Below, in pieces: positions 42,654 through 51,671 of a stretch of 64,000 nucleotides of DNA. The DNA is from JABCYV01 sp035512155. GTDB lineage: Bacteria > Acidobacteriota > Terriglobia > Terriglobales > Acidobacteriaceae. The position numbers and the translations under genes were made by a program. The stretch is from positions 7,822-71,821 of the forward strand of contig DATKEN010000121.1 in the NCBI GenBank assembly GCA_035512155.1, in the 5' to 3' direction. Each line of letters opens with the position of its first letter. Position 1 is the first letter of the stretch. A model generated the notes under the pieces. It had not been told where the DNA came from. It made no database searches and was given only the letters and a program-made list of their open reading frames with translations.

Positions 42654-43331
42654 TTACCAGACTAGCGGTATCAAGCGATAGCGGACTTTGTTTTGGTACT
42701 CGACGTAACCCGACAGGTTTCTGGACAGGAATTTTTCTTCTTCAAATAGTCTCCATATAAGGGCCGGCATCATCACGAGGATGACGAGCAATCCCCACCA
42801 TGAACCGAGGGCAATCGGTATCCCTAGAAGCATGACCAGAGCTGCGGCGTACATCGGGTGCCGTACAAGGGCGTACGGGCCAGTGGATATAACTTTTTGG
42901 TCGGGGGCCAATTCGATGGTGGCGGAGGTAAACGGATTTTCTTTGAACACAAAGAAAACGGCGAGAAAGCCGAGCGCGACAAGTACGTCCCCTGCCAGGG
43001 CTAGGTACGGCGGCAGGTGAGACCAGGCGAAGCGATGATCGAGGGCGGGGAAAACGAGGTGAGCGATAAATCCTAGCGACGCGAAAAACATTATGATCTT
43101 TTGCGTCGGTTCCTTCTCGGCGGTCGGGCCGCCGCGCATGCGTCGCTCTAAGAGCTTCGGGCTTTTCTTCGTAAGGTAGAAGGTAATGGCGAGAGACGAT
43201 GCGGAATATACGGCCAGGAATGTCCACGCCTGCCAGTAATCGAGCGTCCAAGCGGAAAAAAACAGCAGAACCGCCATGACTAGAAGAACGAACAGGAGTC
43301 CGGCGAACGCTTTTCTGTGCAAATTGTTCAT
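42654..43331 (-). CDS. Isoprenylcysteine carboxyl methyltransferase-family membrane protein
   Basis: The 225-residue membrane protein has about five helices and the C-terminal methyltransferase pattern VISTGPYALVRHPMYAAALV followed by EEEKFLSRNLSGYVEYQNKV. This is typical of ICMT/PEMT-like enzymes, which use S-adenosylmethionine near the membrane surface. Bacterial substrates are mostly unknown. It is the third gene of a probable minus-strand operon with CPBP protease and aminotransferase genes. Confidence 0.88.
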   Translation of the reverse strand: MNNLHRKAFAGLLFVLLVMAVLLFFSAWTLDYWQAWTFLAVYSASSLAITFYLTKKSPKLLERRMRGGPTAEKEPTQKIIMFFASLGFIAHLVFPALDHRFAWSHLPPYLALAGDVLVALGFLAVFFVFKENPFTSATIELAPDQKVISTGPYALVRHPMYAAALVMLLGIPIALGSWWGLLVILVMMPALIWRLFEEEKFLSRNLSGYVEYQNKVRYRLIPLVW

Positions 43332-43355
43332 CTGGCGTGTTGCAGCTTACGGTGC

Positions 43356-44249
43356 TCACGGCTTAAGCGGCGGATTAGCGCGATAACGCCACCGCACATA
43401 GAACCACAGGAGCGCGATCGCCGGGTACATCAGGAAGCTGGCTTCGGTGCCGAGTACCCCGCCTGTCAGCCACGCGGGCCCACTGAAATGCACGTCGAGC
43501 AGGCGTCCGACGGGCAATTGTGCGCCATTTGGCGTTCCAATGACGAAGAGCTGCATGTAATCGAAAGCGATGTGAAAGCCGACGGCGAACCACAGCATGC
43601 CTGTGCGCAGCATGCTGTAACTCAGGAGCAGGCTCAGCGAGACCAGCGTGATTACGTCCCACATGTTTTCACCTTCCTTGAAGAAATAGTGCTCGGCAGC
43701 GAAGATGAGTGCGATGACGATCGAGGCTGGCCAGAAGCCGATGCTTTTCCAGAGTGTCTGCTGAAAATAGGAACGGAACCACAGCTCCTCGGCAATGCCA
43801 ACACAGATATTTGCGCCGAGCCATTCCAGCGCGGAGAGAGCGAGCGCACTGCCGCTGCCTGCCAGTCCTTGGACCTGCATACCGCCCAGCATGATCATTC
43901 CGAGAGCAACCACGCCTGCCATGATGACTCCCGCGGCGGCACCTTCAAACGTCTGCCAGCTGAAAGCGCGATTGACCGGAAGGCCGTAGCTGTCGACGCG
44001 GCGGCGCTCGTAGAGCGCGAATGCTCCCGTACAAATGAGGGCGACCAGAAAGTTCCTGAGTTCTCCCAGAGCGATGTTGCCTGCGCTGAATCCTGGTCCG
44101 AGATGCAGTGATTTCGCGATAAGTGCGAGCGGCCCACCCAGGAGCGGAAAAATGAGGAAGGTGCCCGCTGCGTAATAGATCACGGACCGCCAGAGCGGCC
44201 GAAGCTTGCCGTCGGGCCCGATAGAAGCGTGTTTGATCGTTTCTTTCAT
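43356..44249 (-). CDS. CPBP family intramembrane metalloprotease
   Basis: The 297-residue protein has about seven helices and the CPBP/Abi motifs: EE-x3-R in GIAEELWFRSYF, the F-x3-H segment in IFAAEHYFF, and VGFHIAFDYMQL. These residues form the proposed active site in the membrane. Bacterial members act in maturation or immunity roles; nothing here specifies which. It starts 14 bases after the aminotransferase stop. Confidence 0.9.
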   Translation of the reverse strand: MKETIKHASIGPDGKLRPLWRSVIYYAAGTFLIFPLLGGPLALIAKSLHLGPGFSAGNIALGELRNFLVALICTGAFALYERRRVDSYGLPVNRAFSWQTFEGAAAGVIMAGVVALGMIMLGGMQVQGLAGSGSALALSALEWLGANICVGIAEELWFRSYFQQTLWKSIGFWPASIVIALIFAAEHYFFKEGENMWDVITLVSLSLLLSYSMLRTGMLWFAVGFHIAFDYMQLFVIGTPNGAQLPVGRLLDVHFSGPAWLTGGVLGTEASFLMYPAIALLWFYVRWRYRANPPLKP

Positions 44250-44263
44250 TTCTTTCTCTCTGT

Positions 44264-45427
44264 CTACGGATTCAGGCGTCCCAACACTCGCTCGATTCCT
44301 TCGCGAAAATCTTTAGGCGGAGTGATGAGGCTGGCGATCAAGTAACCGTCGCTGGGGAAGTCGTAGAAGTGTCCGGGATGGACCAGCACGGAGACTTTTC
44401 GCAGGAGGTCGATCGCCAGGTCTTCATCGGATTGGGTCACGGGCACGCGCAGCACCGCGTACCAGCCGCCTTCGAGCTGCAGCCGCTGGCAGGCTTTTTG
44501 GAGCGTCAACTGGCGATCGAGTTCTGCAAGATTGGTGCGCAGGCGATCGAGCAGGAGCGGTTGAATGCTTTTGCCCTGCTCCAGCAGCACCGGCATTGCC
44601 AATTGGATGGGAGCGTTCATCGAGAGATAAGTATCGGCAATGATCTCGAGTCGTCCGAGGGCGGCGGTTACTTTGTCGGCGGGACCGCTGGCGGCAATCC
44701 AGGCCACTTTCATCTGGGGCAAGCCAGAGATTTTTGAGAGTCCACTGAGGGTGAAGGTGAGTACGTCCTGGTTAGCGGCGAAGCTTGGGCGAGGCGCGCC
44801 GTCATGGGCGTAGTCGAGAAAAACTTCGTCTGCGATCAGGGAGAGGTTGTGTGGGCGGCAGAATTCGTTAAGCTTCTGTCGTTCGGCATTGCTGACGAAT
44901 GATCCCGTGGGATTGTTCGGGTGAACGACAACGACGGCGCGGGTGCGGTCGCTGACGGCTTGGGAGAGCGAAGGGAAATCAATCTGCCAGCCATGGTCGT
45001 AGATCAGCGGATATGGAAGTAGCTTTACGTCTTGAAGGTCGGCAAGAAAATCAAACAACGGGTAGCTGGGCTTGGGGACCAGGATTTCGTCGTCCGGATT
45101 GCATAGCAGGCGAAAGACATAGGAATAGCCTTCACTGGTGCTGGTGGTGAGCAGCAGTGATTCAGGATTAACTTCGTCGTGCTGTTTGCGGTAATAACTG
45201 GCAACAGCCTCGCGGGCGATGAGCAGGCCCTTGGGCTGCGGATCGTAGTCCATCGCTTTTGGATTGTTCAGTGCTTGCAGGATGGTTTCTGAGTCGTAAT
45301 GCAATCCGGAGCGAGTTGGATTGGAAAGCGTGAGATCGAGCAGTTCCCTGCCTGCTGCGCGAAGTCCGCGCTCGGCTTCGGTGAAGCGATTGGGCGTGAG
45401 TTTCCAGCCGGTGCGCTTGGAAAACAT
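44264..45427 (-). CDS. PLP-dependent aminotransferase (class I/II)
   Basis: The 387-residue protein shows fold-type I aminotransferase motifs: LLDLTLSNPTRSGLHYDSET, VVVHPNNPTGSFVSNAE, LIADEVFLDYAHDG and the PLP Lys in LSGLSKISGLPQMKVAWI. The N-terminus MFSKRTGWKLTPNRF resembles aminotransferases of unassigned substrate found in acidobacteria. It is the first gene of the operon with the CPBP protease and methyltransferase. Confidence 0.92.
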   Translation of the reverse strand: MFSKRTGWKLTPNRFTEAERGLRAAGRELLDLTLSNPTRSGLHYDSETILQALNNPKAMDYDPQPKGLLIAREAVASYYRKQHDEVNPESLLLTTSTSEGYSYVFRLLCNPDDEILVPKPSYPLFDFLADLQDVKLLPYPLIYDHGWQIDFPSLSQAVSDRTRAVVVVHPNNPTGSFVSNAERQKLNEFCRPHNLSLIADEVFLDYAHDGAPRPSFAANQDVLTFTLSGLSKISGLPQMKVAWIAASGPADKVTAALGRLEIIADTYLSMNAPIQLAMPVLLEQGKSIQPLLLDRLRTNLAELDRQLTLQKACQRLQLEGGWYAVLRVPVTQSDEDLAIDLLRKVSVLVHPGHFYDFPSDGYLIASLITPPKDFREGIERVLGRLNP

Positions 45428-45568
45428 GAGCGACCATGATACCGAAGTCGGCCTGGACTACTGATTTCGGATTCAAGATTTCAGATTGGTACGTAGGGAT
45501 GCTTCGACTTCGGACGAGCTTCGCTGCGCGAAGCTTCGTCCTACGCTCAGCATGACAAGGGGGTTATA

Positions 45569-46777
45569 ATGGCGAGTTTTGCAGCGATGGAACCGATCAC
45601 ACAATACGAACTGCGGCTGGCGGAGCGTATGTCGCGGCTGGGCACAGAGACCGCTTTTGAAGTCCTCAACAAGGCCCGTGCGTTGGAGCGTCAGGGGAAG
45701 GAAATCATCCACCTGGAGATTGGCGAGCCCGACTTCGATACGCCGAAAAATGTGGTTGAGGCGGGAGTGGATGCGCTGCGCAAAGGGTGGACGCATTACG
45801 GTCCATCGGCGGGTTTGCCCGAACTGCGTCAGGCCATTGCGGAAGATGTGAGTCGCTCGCGGGGAGTGAACGTCGACAGTGATGAGGTGGTGGTTGTACC
45901 GGGTGGTAAGCCGATTATTTTCTTTACAATTATGGCGTTAGCTGATGTTGGGGATGAGGTCATATTTCCGAACCCGGGCTTCCCGATTTATGAATCGATG
46001 ATTCATTACGTGGGGGCGCGGGCGGTGCCGATTCGGCTGCGCGAGGAGCGAGATTTCGGTTTCGACGTGGATGAGTTGGCTTCGCTGATTTCGGATCACA
46101 CCAGGCTGATCATCCTTAATTCGCCGCACAACCCAACGGGCGGGGTGTTGAGCAAGCTGGATATCCGCGACATTGCCAGTGTCATTGGCGACCGCAACAT
46201 CATGGTGCTTTCGGATGAGATTTACAGCCGACTCATTTTCGAGGGCGAGCATTACTCGATCATGTCGGTGACCGGATTCAAAGAGCGGACTATTCTGCTC
46301 GACGGCTTCTCGAAGACTTACGCCATGACGGGATGGCGCATGGGTTATGGCGTGATGCGGGCCGATCTGGCCGGACACATTACACGGTTGATGACCAATT
46401 CTAATTCGTGCACGGCCAGCTTTACGCAAGTTGCCGGGATCGAGGCAGTGCGTGGTGATCAGTCGTCGGTGGAGGACATGCGAGCCGAGTTCAAGAAGCG
46501 GCGCGACGTGGTGGTAGCGGGGCTGAACAAGATCAAAGGTTTCTCCTGCCGCATGCCCAAAGGAGCTTTTTACGTTTTCCCCAATATCACGAAGACGGGA
46601 TGGAAGTCGAAGAAACTGGCGGACGCTTTGCTGGAAGACTCAGGTGTGGCGTGCTTGTCAGGAACGGCGTTCGGCGAGTTTGGGGAAGGTTATCTGCGCT
46701 TCAGCGTGGCCAATTCGCTGGAGAACCTAACGAAGGCGCTGGAGCGGATCGACCAGTGGACGAAGCGGAATCTGTAG
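45569..46777 (+). CDS. Aspartate aminotransferase-like PLP enzyme
   Basis: AAGGGGG precedes the ATG. The 402-residue protein has IIHLEIGEPDFDTPKNVVEA, GWTHYGPSAGLPELRQAIAE, LNSPHNPTGGVLS, VLSDEIYSRLIFEGEH, the PLP Lys in LDGFSKTYAMTGWRMGY and the substrate Arg near GYLRFSVANS. The family transfers amino groups between aspartate or similar acids and 2-oxoglutarate. It is divergent from the other aminotransferase gene. Confidence 0.94.
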   Translation: MASFAAMEPITQYELRLAERMSRLGTETAFEVLNKARALERQGKEIIHLEIGEPDFDTPKNVVEAGVDALRKGWTHYGPSAGLPELRQAIAEDVSRSRGVNVDSDEVVVVPGGKPIIFFTIMALADVGDEVIFPNPGFPIYESMIHYVGARAVPIRLREERDFGFDVDELASLISDHTRLIILNSPHNPTGGVLSKLDIRDIASVIGDRNIMVLSDEIYSRLIFEGEHYSIMSVTGFKERTILLDGFSKTYAMTGWRMGYGVMRADLAGHITRLMTNSNSCTASFTQVAGIEAVRGDQSSVEDMRAEFKKRRDVVVAGLNKIKGFSCRMPKGAFYVFPNITKTGWKSKKLADALLEDSGVACLSGTAFGEFGEGYLRFSVANSLENLTKALERIDQWTKRNL

Positions 46778-46800
46778 CGGCATTATCCGGAGGGCTAGCG

Positions 46801-47334
46801 GTGGCCAGGAAGAAAGCCTCTCGCAAGCTGAAAGTGCCTAAAGCCAGCCGTCTTTACGCGCCTGGGTACGGCTTCCCCAAAAGCCGTAAAGGATTGCTGC
46901 CGTGGAGCTGGGCGGAGGGGCGGCTGAAGAAATCGCACAACTACTGGATCACCACGGTCAAGACAGACGGCTCGCCGCAGTCATTTCCTCACACTATGGT
47001 GGTCTGGGGCCTGTGGCAGGACGGTTGCTTTTTGTTCAGCAGCGGCAGCAACTCGCGCAAAGCGCGAAATCTGGCGCGGAATCCTCGATGCGTGGTCTGC
47101 ACGGAAGACGCGCATGAAGCGGTCATCGTAGAGGGCACGGCTGAGATCGCTGATGTGGCTGCTCGGCGCAAACTGCTGCCTGCCTACGAGCGGAAATATA
47201 AGTGGGATATGTCGTCGATGAAAGACGATATTCTTTCGATGAAAGAACCGGTGTACACAGTGCGGCCGCGCGCTGTATTCGGGCTATGGGAGAAGAAGTT
47301 CATGGGCAGCGCCACCCGGTGGAAGTTCGAGTAG
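46801..47334 (+). CDS. Pyridoxamine 5'-phosphate oxidase-family (FMN split-barrel) protein
   Basis: The GTG at 46801 follows GGAGGG by six bases and lies 23 bases after the aminotransferase stop; the frame is open further upstream into that gene but has no family content there. The 177-residue product contains the split barrel (WITTVKTDGSPQSFPHTMVV, FLFSSGSNSRKARNLARNPR, CVVCTEDAHEAVIVEGTAEI). Relatives bind FMN or F420. The basic start (MARKKASRKLKVPKASR) is unusual. Confidence 0.88.
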   Translation: MARKKASRKLKVPKASRLYAPGYGFPKSRKGLLPWSWAEGRLKKSHNYWITTVKTDGSPQSFPHTMVVWGLWQDGCFLFSSGSNSRKARNLARNPRCVVCTEDAHEAVIVEGTAEIADVAARRKLLPAYERKYKWDMSSMKDDILSMKEPVYTVRPRAVFGLWEKKFMGSATRWKFE

Positions 47335-47359
47335 CGGTTCCGGTCTTCAAACCACGTCA

Positions 47360-47400
47360 GATCGTCGAACCACAAAGGACACGAAGTAACACGAAGGAAA
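47360..47400 (+). repeat. Short dispersed-type repeat word
   Basis: The sequence ACCACAAAGGACACGAAG followed by TAACACGAAGGA contains a doubled ACACGAAG. It resembles an intergenic word found widely in soil bacteria. Only one copy is in the window, so the assignment is weak. Confidence 0.3.
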
Positions 47401-47429
47401 ACCTGGCAATCTAATACCCTGAAAGAATC

Positions 47430-48539
47430 ATGACCAATCAATTCCGCGTCTTTGCGACTTGCGACATTGGTCCCGCGATTGAGGTTCTGCGCAAGCGGGG
47501 ATACCAGGTTGAGGTTTATCCCCAGCCGGAAGCGCCGTCCAAGCGCTTGATCATCGAGAAAGTAAAATCGGGCATCGATGGCTTGATCACCACGTTACGG
47601 GATCCGATTGATGCCAAGGTTTTCGAAGCTGGCAAGAACACGCTGAAAGTGGTGGCGCAGTATGCCGTCGGGTTCGACAACATCAACCGCGAGGATGCCA
47701 ACCGCTACAAGATTCCGTTCACCAACACCGCCGACGTGCTTACCGAAGCCACGGCGGAATTCGCGTTCTTCATGCTGGGCGTGCTGGCACGGAAAATGTG
47801 GCCGGCCGAGCACCTCACGCGCGAAAACAATTGGGGATACTGGCATCCCTATCTGCCGTTTCTGGGCGACGAAGTTACCGGCAAGACGATAGCGGTCATC
47901 GGCACGGGACGGATTGGGCTGGCGATGATCAAGAAGTGCGCCGGCTTTGACATGAACATCCTGTGCTACGACCCGGCCTATCAGAACCACGACTACGTGA
48001 AGGCGATCCAGGAAACGATGGATTTGCGCCATGCTCGCGGGATTCAGAAGGAGAAGACGTGGATCAGGTACGTGGGATTGGAAGATGCTCTGAAGCAGGC
48101 CGATTTTGTCAGCGTGCATGTGCCGCTGCTGCGCGAAGGCGAGAGTTCAACTCCTACGTATCATCTATTTAACGAACGCACGCTACGCATGATGAAACCC
48201 AGCGCATTCCTGGTGAATGATTCGCGGGGTCCGGTGGTGGACGAGACTGCGTTGGCGAAAGCGCTGCGGGAAAAATGGATTGCCGGCGCGGCACTGGATG
48301 TCTTCGAGAAAGAACCATTGCCGGCTGACTCACCTCTGCGTGATCCCGCGATTCAGGACCGCTGCCGGCTCTATCCGCACTTCGCCAGCGCGGCGAGGAT
48401 TACGCGGTTGTCGACTGATCCGAATAAGGGTATGGCGGGGCGGTGCGTGCAGGGGCTGATCGACGTATTAGAAGGAAACTACGGTGGCGACATTACGCAG
48501 ATGCCGTACGTGGTGAACAAAGAAGCGTTTGGGAAGTAG
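47430..48539 (+). CDS. D-isomer-specific 2-hydroxyacid dehydrogenase
   Basis: The 369-residue protein has the N-terminal substrate domain (GLITTLRDPIDAKVF, VVAQYAVGFDNINREDANRY), the Rossmann motif (VIGTGRIGLAMIKKCAG), catalytic Arg (VNDSRGPVVDE), Glu (AALDVFEKEPLPADSPL) and His (RLYPHFASAARIT). This is close to glyoxylate/hydroxypyruvate reductases and phosphoglycerate dehydrogenase relatives. There is a longer than usual insert (ETMDLRHARGIQKEKTW). Exact substrate unknown. Confidence 0.93.
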   Translation: MTNQFRVFATCDIGPAIEVLRKRGYQVEVYPQPEAPSKRLIIEKVKSGIDGLITTLRDPIDAKVFEAGKNTLKVVAQYAVGFDNINREDANRYKIPFTNTADVLTEATAEFAFFMLGVLARKMWPAEHLTRENNWGYWHPYLPFLGDEVTGKTIAVIGTGRIGLAMIKKCAGFDMNILCYDPAYQNHDYVKAIQETMDLRHARGIQKEKTWIRYVGLEDALKQADFVSVHVPLLREGESSTPTYHLFNERTLRMMKPSAFLVNDSRGPVVDETALAKALREKWIAGAALDVFEKEPLPADSPLRDPAIQDRCRLYPHFASAARITRLSTDPNKGMAGRCVQGLIDVLEGNYGGDITQMPYVVNKEAFGK

Positions 48540-48960
48540 TGAGACTGCAGGCGCCGGAAGAGTGTGGGGCGAAAACGAACGTGGCGCCCTTCGGGCGCGT
48601 GATCTTGTTCCACCTTAACCCCGGACTTACGTCCGGGGCTAACATATTCCGCTCCTCCAGAGCTGGAGAAAGCAGGTCCCCTTCGACTTCGCCCATGGCA
48701 GGCGCTCGACTGCCGCGTGCGGATACTCCCGGGTCTCGCAAAAAACGGCGAGACCCTTCGACTCCGCTCAGGGCAGGCTCGGGGGCACTCCGGCGGTGGG
48801 ATGGAGAGAAGAGCGGTCACAAAAGCAGGTCCCTCCACTCGCTTCGCTCCGGTCGGGATGACAAAAAAGGAGGTTTCGGTGGGAGGACAGCTCTCGCGCG
48901 TTATTGACGTGCCTTGCGCAGCGCACTAACATCAGCCGACTGCTGCGCGGGGCATGCCAC
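48540..48960. repeat. Mosaic of dispersed hairpin repeats
   Basis: No gene is seen in these 421 bases. Consecutive hairpins occur: GCGCCC/GGGCGC (48584-48598), CCCCGGAC/GTCCGGGG (48619-48638), CTCCAG/CTGGAG (48655-48668) and GGGTCTCGC/GCGAGACCC (48731-48756). The last part contains CTTCGACTCCGCTCAGGGCA and CACTCGCTTCGCTCCGGTCG, words common in acidobacterial intergenic DNA. Confidence 0.6.
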
Positions 48961-51642
48961 ATGATTGGGACCACGGTAGCTCACTACAACATCCTGGAGA
49001 AACTTGGCGCGGGCGGGATGGGGGTGGTTTACAAAGCCGAGGACACTACTCTCGGCCGTTTGGTAGCACTGAAATTTCTGCCTGAGGAGCTGGCTAGGGA
49101 TTCTGATGCGCTGGAAAGATTCCGCCGCGAAGCGCGTCTCGCCTCAGCACTTAATCATCCCAATATCTGCACCATCTACGAAATCGGCCAGCAGGATGGA
49201 CAGTACTTCATCGCGATGGAGTTGTTGCAGGGCCAGACGCTATCTTCCCTGATTGCGAACAAGCCGCTGAGCGTCGATCGAGTGTTGGAACTCGGAATCC
49301 AGGTGACGGACGCGCTCGACGCCGCACACTCGGCCGGGATTATCCATCGCGACCTGAAGCCGGCCAATATTTTTGTGGCCCCCAAGGGCCAGCCCAAAGT
49401 GCTGGATTTCGGATTGGCGATCTCGGCACAACCGAGGCGCGGTCTTAGCGCCGGAGCAAACGATCCCACTTATTTAGGATCGTCCGACCCTCACCTCACT
49501 GCTCCAGGAACGACAATAGGAACCGTGGTCTACATGTCGCCAGAGCAGGCGCTCGGGGAAGAACTTGACGTCCGAACGGATCTGTTTTCACTCGGCGTGG
49601 TGCTTTATGAGATGGTCACAGGAGTATTGCCCTTCCGAGGGGCGACGACAGCGGCGGTCTTCAACGCAATTATCAATCAATCGCCGATTGCGGCTGTACA
49701 AGTAAATCCCAAAGTTCCGCCTAAGTTGGACGAGATCATCAGTAAGGCGCTGGAGAAGAAACGCGAACTACGCTGTCAAACTGCCGCCGAATTGAACGCC
49801 GATCTCAAGCGCTTGAGGCGCGAACTTGAATCAGGCACTGGCACCAAAACAGCCAGCATGGTAGTGCCGCCGCCACGCCCGCGCTGGGATCCGATGTGGG
49901 CGGCTATCCTGGTTCTAGCCGTACTGATCGCCGGCTACGCTTTCTGGCACAAGTTTTACGGGAACTCGGCAGGTTCGCTGGCTGCAACCAAGCTGGTGCA
50001 GCTTACGACTACCGAGGGGCTGCACGAGTTCCCCGCCTGGTCGCCTGATGGAAAGCGAATCGCTTACAGCAAAGACGTAAACGGTTTCACGAAAATATTT
50101 GTGATGCCACTGCAGGGAGAGCCGCAGCAGTTGACCTTCGGGAACTCCGACGACATCCAGCCAAAGTGGACTCCCGATGCTCAAGGGATTCTGTTCGTTC
50201 GCTCCAACCAGCCGCGTGGAAAATTGGATCTGGGCGATGTGTTCGGCCGATATGAGGGCGGAGACGTTTGGAGAAAGGACCTTGCCTCTGGCAAAGAGGA
50301 AAAATTTCTTGACAATGCTTTTAATCCATCGTTCTCTCCCGACGGAAAACTTCTCGCTGTGGATGCTTCCTGGGCGGGCCCTCGCCGGGTGTGGGTCCAC
50401 GATGCACAGGGGCACAACCCGCAACAGATCACGTCCGATAGTTCCGAAGCAGTGGACCATCTGGAACCGAACTGGTCGCCTGATGGGAAGAACATCGTTT
50501 TTCAGAATCTGGAACGAACGAAGTTCAGTATTAAGGTAGTAAATGTCGCGAATCACGCGATAGCTACGCTCACCGACGGTCGATTCCATGACCTGAATCC
50601 GGTCTGGTCGCGATCAGGAAAATACATCTACTTCTCGTCTGACCGGGGTGGTGGGCTGAACGTCTGGCGGATCAGAGTCGCGCCAACCGGTGAGGCCAGC
50701 GGCGGGCCGCAGCAAGTAACCATGGGCTCGGGCCAGGACGTGCAACTAGCGATGTCTCCCGGCGGTAAGCGGTTGGCATTTTCCATATTGCGGCAGAATG
50801 CCGACGTGTGGCGGCTTCCCGTGTCTCCTGAGACCGGGATGCCCACGGGCAGTCCGGACGAAGTTCTGGCGAGCACACGCGAAGACAGCCGGGGTTCGTG
50901 GTCACCGGACGGCACGCAAATCGCGTTTAATTCAGATCGCTCGGGCGAGATGAACATCTACATTCACTCGCTGGTGGACGGTTCGACGCGCCAAGTGACA
51001 ACCGGGCCGGGTGGCGACTTCCAGCCGCAATGGTCGCCAGACGGCAAACGACTTGTGTTCTTTTCTTCGCGAGCCGGTAACGCGGATGTTTGGATGGCTG
51101 ACCTGGCAACGAACTCCTTGAAGCGGCTGACTTCGGATCCGGCGCTGGACATCAATCCTTTCTTTTCGCTGGATGGCGCTCAGATCGCGTTTCAATCCGA
51201 TCGCAGTGGAAGGCTGGAAGTCTGGGTGATGAATTCTGACGGCAGCAATCAACGTCAACTGTCGAAGATCGGAGTCATGGGACATTTCCTGCGCTGGTCG
51301 CGGGATGGCGAAAACGTGGTCTTCAAGTGTCCCTGTGGGGGCAAACCACAGACGTATCAGGTATCAATCAAGGGTGGGGACCCGGTTCCGCTGAACAGCG
51401 AGATTGCTGGCGGTTCCCACATGTCATTCTCACCCAACTATTCGCTCATCATGGATGTAGTTGGACACAAGACGCTGTGGGTATCGCCTGCGGTCGCTGG
51501 CAAGCCGGCGAAGGTATACGAATTTCCTGATGGCGAGAGTCGAATTGATTACCCGGTCTGGTCTCCGGATGGGAAGTGGGTGCTGTTTGATCGCTTCCGG
51601 CCGCAAGGCGGGGACATTTGGGCGATTGAGAATATTGAGTAA
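48961..51642 (+). CDS. Ser/Thr protein kinase with transmembrane segment and PD40/TolB-like propeller
   Basis: The ATG at 48961 starts the kinase domain (YNILEKLGAGGMGVVYKAED, VALKFL, IIHRDLKPANIFVAPKGQ, VLDFGLAI, YMSPEQALGEELDVRTDLFS). A membrane segment (WAAILVLAVLIAGYAFW) follows, then a C-terminal PD40 beta-propeller (FPAWSPDGKRIAYSKDVNGF, PNWSPDGKNIVFQNLE, PVWSPDGKWVLFDRFRPQGG). The kinase is intracellular and the propeller probably periplasmic. Such kinases are common in acidobacteria; the signal and targets are unknown. The frame is open to 48904, but the upstream residues are not kinase-like. Confidence 0.94.
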   Translation: MIGTTVAHYNILEKLGAGGMGVVYKAEDTTLGRLVALKFLPEELARDSDALERFRREARLASALNHPNICTIYEIGQQDGQYFIAMELLQGQTLSSLIANKPLSVDRVLELGIQVTDALDAAHSAGIIHRDLKPANIFVAPKGQPKVLDFGLAISAQPRRGLSAGANDPTYLGSSDPHLTAPGTTIGTVVYMSPEQALGEELDVRTDLFSLGVVLYEMVTGVLPFRGATTAAVFNAIINQSPIAAVQVNPKVPPKLDEIISKALEKKRELRCQTAAELNADLKRLRRELESGTGTKTASMVVPPPRPRWDPMWAAILVLAVLIAGYAFWHKFYGNSAGSLAATKLVQLTTTEGLHEFPAWSPDGKRIAYSKDVNGFTKIFVMPLQGEPQQLTFGNSDDIQPKWTPDAQGILFVRSNQPRGKLDLGDVFGRYEGGDVWRKDLASGKEEKFLDNAFNPSFSPDGKLLAVDASWAGPRRVWVHDAQGHNPQQITSDSSEAVDHLEPNWSPDGKNIVFQNLERTKFSIKVVNVANHAIATLTDGRFHDLNPVWSRSGKYIYFSSDRGGGLNVWRIRVAPTGEASGGPQQVTMGSGQDVQLAMSPGGKRLAFSILRQNADVWRLPVSPETGMPTGSPDEVLASTREDSRGSWSPDGTQIAFNSDRSGEMNIYIHSLVDGSTRQVTTGPGGDFQPQWSPDGKRLVFFSSRAGNADVWMADLATNSLKRLTSDPALDINPFFSLDGAQIAFQSDRSGRLEVWVMNSDGSNQRQLSKIGVMGHFLRWSRDGENVVFKCPCGGKPQTYQVSIKGGDPVPLNSEIAGGSHMSFSPNYSLIMDVVGHKTLWVSPAVAGKPAKVYEFPDGESRIDYPVWSPDGKWVLFDRFRPQGGDIWAIENIE

Positions 51643-51671
51643 GACGGTAATCCCGATCCCGTTGTGGCTAG

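Noticed and set aside
43317..44111. 264-residue + strand frame antisense to the CPBP protease
   Set aside because: The CPBP frame on the other strand has the complete active-site motifs; this is its shadow.
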